Of a DNA stretch of 34,995 nucleotides, positions 23,296 through 28,931 are shown piece after piece (position 1 is the first letter of the stretch; every line of letters begins with the position of its first letter). The notes beneath the pieces are model-generated. The model made no database searches, was not told where the DNA came from, and saw only the letters and a list, made by a program, of their open reading frames with translations. A program made the translations under genes and the position numbers. The DNA comes from Acidobacteriota bacterium (lineage in GTDB: Bacteria; Acidobacteriota; Thermoanaerobaculia; Gp7-AA8): assembly GCA_003223635.1 (NCBI GenBank), contig QHVS01000155.1, positions 502 to 35,496 on the forward strand, written 5' to 3'.

Positions 23296-24162
23296 GTGAT
23301 CCTCGTCGCCGCATTCGTCACTTTCTTCCTCATTCTCTGGGCCATCCTTTATGCCGTACTCCCGCTGACTCGGAGGGGAAGGGGCTTCGGCGCGAGCCTC
23401 GTGGCCCGACTCTCGGTCCGCTACACGCGCATGACCGGATACGCCGATTGGGCGAAGGCCTACGGCCCCATCGTCCTGATCGTGATCGGCGGCGCGATGC
23501 TCACAGGTTGGGCAGGCGATACCTTTCTCGATCTCGCCGAAGAGGTCCACTCCCACAGCCCGAAACTTCAGCACATCGACAGCGTCGTTCACGCTTGGGC
23601 CATCTCGCGCCGTAGTCCCGGCGCGACGACGTTCTTCGCCACGATGTCCACTATCGGCGGGCCTATCGGACTCGCGGCGCTGGTAGTCGTGGTGGCCATC
23701 GTGCTGGTGGTGCTTCGCCGCTATGGCTGGGTGCTCTATCTCGCCGTGACCGTCGGCGGCGGGGCGCTGTTCAATCAGGAATTGAAGCGCTTCTTCGCAC
23801 GGGCCCGACCGGATATCGCCGAGATGCTCCGTCAGGCCCACGGATATTCATTTCCCAGCGGCCACGCCATGGGATCGACCGTCGTATTCGGCGCGCTGAG
23901 CTACCTCGCCTTCCGCACGGCCACGCAATGGAGGTGGAAAGCAGCTGCCGTGGCCCTCGGCGCCACGATCGTTCTCGCCGTCTCGCTCTCCCGCGTTTAC
24001 CTCGGCGTGCACTGGATCTCCGACGTCGTCGCCGGAATCGCGGCCGGCACGTTGTGGGTCGTCGTCAGCACGATGGCCTACGAGACGCTGCGGAGGATTC
24101 GGCTGCTGCGCGCGATTCAGCGGGAAGCCCGGTCTTCGGTGCGTGCCGCACGCGGCGCGTAA
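23296..24162 (+). CDS. PAP2-family membrane phosphatase
   Basis: A 288-residue membrane enzyme. The three phosphatase motifs are complete: K164-x6-RP (KRFFARARP), PSGH with His190, and SR-x5-H-x3-D with His239 (SRVYLGVHWISD). Members remove phosphate from phosphatidic acid, undecaprenyl diphosphate or related lipids at the outer face of the membrane. The chain has an N-terminal helix (residues 3-25), a loop, a helix near 58-75, and at least four further helices. It starts GTG at 23296 directly after the palindromic element; ATG 23352 is an alternative. Its last 46 nt overlap the end of the convergent YihY gene. Context (cardiolipin synthase, DAG kinase, lipase nearby) fits a lipid role. Confidence 0.92.
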   Translation: MILVAAFVTFFLILWAILYAVLPLTRRGRGFGASLVARLSVRYTRMTGYADWAKAYGPIVLIVIGGAMLTGWAGDTFLDLAEEVHSHSPKLQHIDSVVHAWAISRRSPGATTFFATMSTIGGPIGLAALVVVVAIVLVVLRRYGWVLYLAVTVGGGALFNQELKRFFARARPDIAEMLRQAHGYSFPSGHAMGSTVVFGALSYLAFRTATQWRWKAAAVALGATIVLAVSLSRVYLGVHWISDVVAGIAAGTLWVVVSTMAYETLRRIRLLRAIQREARSSVRAARGA

Positions 24163-25535
24163 AGCTCGCGCACGATCTGGCCAACCGACAACCGGTCGAG
24201 GGCAGTGCGCGTCGATTGCTTGAGCCGCTCGAACAGCTCGCTGATCGCCGCCGCTTCGCGATCGCCTGGCGTGATCTCCGGCATCACGCGGTATCCGCCT
24301 TCCATCGTCAGCACGACTTCCTCGATGCTGATCCGGTCGGGGTCGCATCCGGGAACGAAGCCGGTCCAGTCCCCACGGATTTCCTTCACCAGCTTGGCGT
24401 CCTCCAGTTTGGCCAGGACGCGCAGCATCTGCGAGTCGGTGGTCCCTAACTGCTCCGCCAATCGATACGACGACGGTGCGTCTTCTCTCCGTTCGAATCG
24501 CCGGGCTATTTCGATCAGCGCGCGCAGCGCGAAGTAGAGATCGAAGCGCGGCTGATCTTCCACCTGCCGCTCGCTGGCGCGGAGCACGCCGTACAGATTC
24601 TGGTACACGTAACTGATCTCCACGCCCAGCAGGATGACCACCCACATCACCTCGATGGCGATGAGGAAGATGATGGCCAGGCCGAGGGTGCCGTAGATGA
24701 GGTTGAAGCGACCGTGCACCAGGCGTTCGGCGTAAAAGCCGAACAAGAAGCGCACCAGCGAGAAAAGCATCGCCGTGAACAGCCCTCCGACCGCGGCCGC
24801 GCTGAAGCGCACGCGCGCCGACGGAACGAGCCAGAAGAGCATGGTGAAGGCGATGAACAGGACGATGATCGGAACGATGCGGAAGGTGATGTCATGCTGA
24901 AAGAAGAAGCGGAGCAACCGGTTCCGCTCCAGCATGTTCGTGGAGGTGAAGGAGAGGCCCATCAGCACCGGACCCCAGAAGAAGAGCATGGTGAAGGCCA
25001 TGATCTTCTGGCGATAGCCGCGATTGCTTCGCACCTTCCAGATCTGATTAATCGTCGCCTCGACGGCCAGAAAAAGGCGGAACGCGATCACGATGAAGAC
25101 GATCACGCCGAATGTCGATGCTGCCTGCGCGTTTTCCGCGAATCGGGCCAGGTGATACGTCAGCACCGGTGACTGGTAGGGGATCACCACGTTGAGGATG
25201 TTGTCGATCTGGCTCTGAAAATTCGGAAAGAGCGTCTTGAAATACTGTTGCAGCACCTGGGTGAAGGCCACCAGGAGCGGGATGAGCGAAAGAAGCGTCG
25301 TGTAGGCCAGCGACGCCGCGCGCGACGTCCCTTCGATGGTGTAGAACTCACGACTCAGCTCGCGCACGAAGAGGAAAAACTCCACCAACAGAATTCGTGC
25401 GCGGCGGCGGCCGTGTGCCTCGCGGCGATACAGCAGAACCGCGGGGTCGGTCACCCACGACCAGAAATATGTGCGGGCGGCCAGGAAGCGGTCCCGCAAG
25501 GAACGGCGCGGGACTTCCACGGGAGGGTCGACCAT
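24117..25535 (-). CDS. YihY/BrkB-family membrane protein with C-terminal winged-helix domain
   Basis: A 472-residue protein. The membrane part (residues ~50-330) has the YihY layout of six helices: AASLAYTTLLSLIPLLVAFT, FRLFLAVEATINQIWKVR, YRQKIMAFTMLFFWGPVLMG, FRIVPIIVLFIAFTMLFWLV, ALAVGG-type loop, LGLAIIFLIAIEVMWVVILLG, ending EISYVYQN. The C-terminal ~110 residues (RALIEIARRFERREDAPSSY; RLAEQLGTTDSQMLRVLAKL; DDRISIEEVVL-like) form a winged helix as seen in several long members of the family. The family was misnamed ribonuclease BN; its function is unknown. The ATG at 25535 is favoured over GTG 25568 because TATAGT lies 7 nt upstream of it. Confidence 0.9.
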   Translation of the reverse strand: MVDPPVEVPRRSLRDRFLAARTYFWSWVTDPAVLLYRREAHGRRRARILLVEFFLFVRELSREFYTIEGTSRAASLAYTTLLSLIPLLVAFTQVLQQYFKTLFPNFQSQIDNILNVVIPYQSPVLTYHLARFAENAQAASTFGVIVFIVIAFRLFLAVEATINQIWKVRSNRGYRQKIMAFTMLFFWGPVLMGLSFTSTNMLERNRLLRFFFQHDITFRIVPIIVLFIAFTMLFWLVPSARVRFSAAAVGGLFTAMLFSLVRFLFGFYAERLVHGRFNLIYGTLGLAIIFLIAIEVMWVVILLGVEISYVYQNLYGVLRASERQVEDQPRFDLYFALRALIEIARRFERREDAPSSYRLAEQLGTTDSQMLRVLAKLEDAKLVKEIRGDWTGFVPGCDPDRISIEEVVLTMEGGYRVMPEITPGDREAAAISELFERLKQSTRTALDRLSVGQIVRELYAPRAARTEDRASR

Positions 25536-25542
25536 CGGCTCA

Positions 25543-25548
25543 ACTATA
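25543..25548 (-). promoter_or_regulatory. Candidate -10 hexamer TATAGT for the YihY/winged-helix gene
   Basis: TATAGT on the minus strand ends 7 nt before the ATG at 25535. It lies inside the codons of the longer GTG-started reading, which therefore is unlikely to be used. Confidence 0.4.
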
Positions 25549-25570
25549 GACGCAACTGGCGCGCCCACCC

Positions 25571-25665
25571 TGGAGCGCTGGCGACCCGCCGGCGGGTGCG
25601 CGGGCTACCAGCCCGCGCCGGCAAGTTGCCGGCGCACCCGCCGCCAAGTTGGCGGCGGTCCCAAG
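25571..25665. repeat. Compound palindromic element carrying three hairpin modules (type B, copy 3)
   Basis: It carries, in order, GCGCGGGCT-ACC-AGCCCGCGC (25598-25618), GCCGGCAA-G-TTGCCGGC and GCCGCCAA-G-TTGGCGGC. The first is shared with the copy at 4414-4470 (33 identical nt, 25588-25620), the other two with the copy at 20196-20245. It lies between divergent genes (25535 minus, 25697 plus) and so may affect both promoters. Confidence 0.85.
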
Positions 25666-25682
25666 GGGTGGGCGGCCCCTTG

Positions 25683-25688
25683 CATAAT
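25683..25688 (+). promoter_or_regulatory. Candidate -10 hexamer CATAAT for the DUF4112 gene
   Basis: CATAAT ends 8 nt before the ATG at 25697. No Shine-Dalgarno lies between. Confidence 0.35.
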
Positions 25689-25696
25689 GGCCGCGC

Positions 25697-26203
25697 ATGG
25701 CTCCCCAGGTGATCATCCCGGAGGTCATCGAGCCCGATGAGAAGCTGCCGCGCGATCTGGTCGCGCTGCGCCGGTTCGCCTTTCTGTTGGACGAGGCGGT
25801 AGCGATTCCCGGCACGACGCGACGAATCGGCCTGGACGGCGCGATCGGACTCATCCCCGGCGTGGGGGATGTCATCGGCGCGCTGCTCTCGACGTGGATC
25901 ATCATCGGCGCGCTCCGCCATCGCGTTCCGCTGCTGAAGGTAACGCGCATGGTGGTAAACGTTCTGGCCGATATGGTGATTGGAGAAGTCCCGGTGATCG
26001 GAGACATCTTCGATTTCCTGTTCGAAGAGAACGTGATGAATCTGCAGTTGCTGCTTCGCTATCGCGACCGCTCGCGGCCACCGCGTTCGTTCGCTTCCAT
26101 CGCCGTCAGCGCGCTTCTGCTCACGTGTTTCATCCTCGCCGTCGCCCTCACCTTTCTAGGCCTGACCATCGCCGCCGTTTTGTGGCTGGCCGGACAACGC
26201 TGA
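25697..26203 (+). CDS. DUF4112 membrane protein
   Basis: A 168-residue protein matching DUF4112: LRRFAFLLDEAVAIPGTTRR, the core IGLDGAIGLIPGVGDVIGAL, LLKVTRMVVNVLADMVIGEV and PVIGDIFDFLFEEN, followed by a C-terminal helix (residues 137-163). The GLIPGVGD and GEVPVIGD motifs are the defining repeats. The role is unknown. The stop and the next start overlap by one base (TGATG at 26201-26205), so it is translationally coupled with the cardiolipin-synthase-like gene, hinting at a link with phospholipid synthesis. Confidence 0.9.
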   Translation: MAPQVIIPEVIEPDEKLPRDLVALRRFAFLLDEAVAIPGTTRRIGLDGAIGLIPGVGDVIGALLSTWIIIGALRHRVPLLKVTRMVVNVLADMVIGEVPVIGDIFDFLFEENVMNLQLLLRYRDRSRPPRSFASIAVSALLLTCFILAVALTFLGLTIAAVLWLAGQR

Positions 26204-27459
26204 TGCTCTTTCGAAAGCGCAAGCAGCCTCGCTATCCCCGGCGCCCGCCGCTGCCGATCATCCGGCGCCGGCTTCCGATGCGCTATCAGATGAAGCATCA
26301 GTTCGGGGTGCGCGATCTGGCCTTTCTGCAGACCATGCACGCGCTGACCGGCGCGCCGCTCTCGGAAGGCAATCACGTGACCATCCTCAAGAACGGGGTG
26401 GAGATCTTCCCGCCGATGCTGGCCGCCATTCGCGCGGCGAAAAAGACCATCAACCTGGAGTTCTACATTTACTGGGATGGGGAGATCGGCCGCGCCTTCG
26501 CCGAAGCGCTTGCGGAGCGCGCCCGGGCAGGCGTGCAGGTGAAGGTCATTCTTGATGCGGTCGGCTCCGCGCCGATGTCACGATCGCTCATAGACTTCAT
26601 GACCCGAAACGGAATCGATCTGGAGTGGTATCACCCCCTGCGCTGGTACACGCTCTCGCGATTCAACCATCGCACACATCGGAAGCTCCTCATCGTCGAT
26701 GGCGAGGTCGGCTTCTCCGGCGGTGTGGGCATCGCCGACAACTGGCTGGGCAACGCCGATTCCAAGGATCACTGGCGCGAAACTGTGGCCGGGGTTGAGG
26801 GACCGGTCGTCACACAGATGCAGTTCGCCTTCCTGGACAACTGGGTGAAGAGCCGCGGCGAGCTGCTCACTGGGCTCGATTACTTTCCGCAGGTGGAGCG
26901 GCGCGGACCGCATCTCACGCAGGTGATCAAGTCATCCCCGACTGAGGGAAGCTCCGCCGTGAAGCTGCTGTACATCGTCTCCATCGTCAGCGCCACGCAC
27001 TCGATCTACATCAGCAACGCCTACTTCGTCCCCGACCGCGACACGATTCGCGCGCTGGAAGGCGCGGTGCGGCGCGGAGTCGACGTGCGGGTCATTGTCC
27101 CCGGCGAATTCACCGACGTTCCGCTGGTCCGGCAGGCCAGCCGCATGCACTACGAGCTGCTCCTCCGCCGCGGCATCCGCATCTTCGAATATCAGCCCAC
27201 CATGATGCACGCCAAGACCATGGTGGTGGACGGCTACTGGTCGACCATCGGCTCCTCGAACTTCGACGATCGCAGCTTCCGCATCAACGACGAAGTCAAC
27301 GTCAACGTCTACGACGATGAAATCGCCCGGCAGATGGAGGCGATGTTCTTCCACGACCTGGCGCAATCGAACGAGATCACGCTGCGGCACTGGTTCCGTC
27401 GCCCGCGCCTGGCGAGGGTGAAGGAGAAGCTGGCGGATCTCTTGAAGCCGCAGTTGTAG
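26203..27459 (+). CDS. Cardiolipin-synthase-like phospholipase D family protein
   Basis: A 418-residue enzyme with two HKD motifs: H159-x-K161-x4-D166 (HRKLLIVD) with GFSGGVGIAD, and H336-x-K338-x4-D343 (HAKTMVVD) with STIGSSNFDDRSF. NLEFYIYWDGEIG and ISNAYFVPD flank the sites as in bacterial ClsA/ClsB-type cardiolipin synthases, which join two phospholipids by transphosphatidylation. It lacks the long N-terminal transmembrane pair of ClsA and begins with a very basic stretch (MLFRKRKQPRYPRRPPLP), closer to ClsB. The ATG at 26203 overlaps the previous stop; the much longer upstream reading is a shadow. It ends TAG directly before a palindromic element. Confidence 0.92.
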   Translation: MLFRKRKQPRYPRRPPLPIIRRRLPMRYQMKHQFGVRDLAFLQTMHALTGAPLSEGNHVTILKNGVEIFPPMLAAIRAAKKTINLEFYIYWDGEIGRAFAEALAERARAGVQVKVILDAVGSAPMSRSLIDFMTRNGIDLEWYHPLRWYTLSRFNHRTHRKLLIVDGEVGFSGGVGIADNWLGNADSKDHWRETVAGVEGPVVTQMQFAFLDNWVKSRGELLTGLDYFPQVERRGPHLTQVIKSSPTEGSSAVKLLYIVSIVSATHSIYISNAYFVPDRDTIRALEGAVRRGVDVRVIVPGEFTDVPLVRQASRMHYELLLRRGIRIFEYQPTMMHAKTMVVDGYWSTIGSSNFDDRSFRINDEVNVNVYDDEIARQMEAMFFHDLAQSNEITLRHWFRRPRLARVKEKLADLLKPQL

Positions 27460-27509
27460 GTGGAGCGGCGGGCTTTAGCCCGCCGGCGGCCTGAAGGCCG
27501 TCGCTCCAC
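27460..27509. repeat. Palindromic element filling the gap between two convergent stop codons (type A, copy 1)
   Basis: The element has outer arms GTGGAGCG / CGCTCCAC enclosing two hairpins: GCGGGCT-TT-AGCCCGC and CGGCCT-GA-AGGCCG. The TAG stop of the plus-strand gene (27457-27459) is directly at its left and the TGA stop of gnd (27510-27512 on the minus strand) directly at its right, so the 50-bp element is the whole intergenic region. It probably acts as a bidirectional terminator. A second copy lies at 32645-32699. Confidence 0.9.
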
Positions 27510-28931
27510 TCACATATGCGCCCAGTCCGTGTGCAGGAACGGCGCGTTCGGTCCCTTGTCGTTCCGCTGATACGTGTGCGCGCCGAAATAGTCGCGCTGC
27601 GCCTGAGTCAGATTCTGAGGAAGCTCGGCGCTGCGATACGCATCGAAATAGGCCAGGCTGGCGGACATCGCCGGCACGGCAATCCCGCTGGACTGGGCGA
27701 GTGAAATGGCGCGCCGCCACGCCACCTGTGAATCGCGGACGCGCGCGCTGAACTCTTCGTCCAGCAGGAGATTCGGAAGCTGCGGCTTGCGCTCGTAGGC
27801 GCGCATGATCGAGTCGAGGAACTTCGCGCGGATGATGCAGCCGGCCTTCCAGATGCGGGCCATCTCGCGCATGTTGATGTTCCACTTCCACTCCGCGGAT
27901 CCGGCCTGAATGAGAGCCATACCCTGCGCGTAGGAGCAGATCTTCGATGCGTACAACGCGTCGTGAACGTCCTGGATGAATTGTTTGCGATCGAATTTCG
28001 CCGCCGAGGGCGGCGGCGCCCCACCGAGCACTTTGCTGGCGGCCATGCGCTCTTCTTTCATGCTGGAGAGCACGCGCGCGTCGATCGCCGCGGCGATCGT
28101 GGGAATGGCCACGGCAAGATCGAGCGCCACCTGCGCGGTCCATTTGCCTGTCCCCTTCTGTCCCGCCTTGTCCAGCACCTTGTCCAGGAGAGGCGCGCCC
28201 GTTTCCGGATCCTTCACTCGGAAGATCCGGGCGGTGATCTCGATGAGGAACGACTCCAGCGGGCCGCGGTTCCACTGCTCGAAAATCTCCGCCAGCTCGC
28301 TGGCCTTCGCCCCCATCACCCTTCGCAGCATCTCGTACGCCTCGGCGATCAGCTCCATGTCGCCGTACTCGATCCCGTTGTGCACCATCTTCACGTAGTG
28401 ACCGGCACCATCCGGCCCCACGTGCGTGACACACGGGCCGGAGTCGCTTTTCGCGGCGATCGCTTCGAACACCGGCTGAATCGTCTTCCACGACTCCACC
28501 GATCCGCCGGGCATCAGCGAGGGACCGTGGCGCGCTCCCTCCTCGCCGCCGGAGACGCCGGAGCCGACGAAGTGAAAGCCTTTCGCTTCTACCCGCTTCG
28601 CGCGCTCCTGAGTGTCCTTGAACCAGGAGTTGCCACCGTCGATCAGGACGTCGCCGCGGTCGAGAAAGGGCATGATCTTCTCGATGGTTTGATCGACGGG
28701 CGAGCCGGCCTTGATCATCATCATGATTCGGCGCGGCCGCTCGATCGCTTTCGTGAAGTCTTGAAACGTCTTCGTCCCGGTGATTTTCTTTCCGCGGTTT
28801 TTCGTGACGAACTCGTCGACCTTCTCGGAATCCAGGTTCCACACTGCGACGGGAAAACCGTGCTCCTCGATGTTGAGGGCGAGGTTCTCCCCCATCACAC
28901 CCAGGCCGATCATGCCGAACTTCGCGGTCAT
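27510..28931 (-). CDS. gnd: 6-phosphogluconate dehydrogenase, decarboxylating
   Basis: A 473-residue enzyme of the oxidative pentose phosphate pathway: 6-phosphogluconate + NADP to ribulose 5-phosphate + CO2. The NADP-binding motif GLGVMGENLALNI is at residues 7-19. The substrate-binding region has GPDGAGHYVKMVHNGIEYGD, and the second domain has GTGKWTAQVALDLAVAIPTI. The C-terminal tail ending DYFGAHTYQRND...HTDWAHM is the long-form dimer tail. Length is normal for the long (E. coli-type) family. It starts ATG at 28931, four bases inside the end of the upstream tal-pgi gene (ATGA overlap), so the two are coupled in one operon. Confidence 0.97.
   Translation of the reverse strand: MTAKFGMIGLGVMGENLALNIEEHGFPVAVWNLDSEKVDEFVTKNRGKKITGTKTFQDFTKAIERPRRIMMMIKAGSPVDQTIEKIMPFLDRGDVLIDGGNSWFKDTQERAKRVEAKGFHFVGSGVSGGEEGARHGPSLMPGGSVESWKTIQPVFEAIAAKSDSGPCVTHVGPDGAGHYVKMVHNGIEYGDMELIAEAYEMLRRVMGAKASELAEIFEQWNRGPLESFLIEITARIFRVKDPETGAPLLDKVLDKAGQKGTGKWTAQVALDLAVAIPTIAAAIDARVLSSMKEERMAASKVLGGAPPPSAAKFDRKQFIQDVHDALYASKICSYAQGMALIQAGSAEWKWNINMREMARIWKAGCIIRAKFLDSIMRAYERKPQLPNLLLDEEFSARVRDSQVAWRRAISLAQSSGIAVPAMSASLAYFDAYRSAELPQNLTQAQRDYFGAHTYQRNDKGPNAPFLHTDWAHM

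Noticed and set aside
22216-23841. 541-codon minus-strand frame
   Set aside because: It is a shadow of the cyclic-nucleotide protein and PAP2 gene, both of which carry complete conserved motifs on the plus strand.
24117-24162. Overlap of PAP2 and YihY genes as a sign of a wrong stop
   Set aside because: Both C-termini are open and consistent with family lengths; a 46-nt convergent overlap is acceptable.
25571-25665. CRISPR-like array in the hairpin-rich intergenic region
   Set aside because: There are no equal-length direct repeats with unique spacers; it is a set of nested palindromes, and no cas genes are present.
27475-28842. 455-codon minus-strand frame alongside gnd
   Set aside because: It is a different frame of the same strand; gnd in its own frame has every expected motif and ends at the conserved C-terminus.
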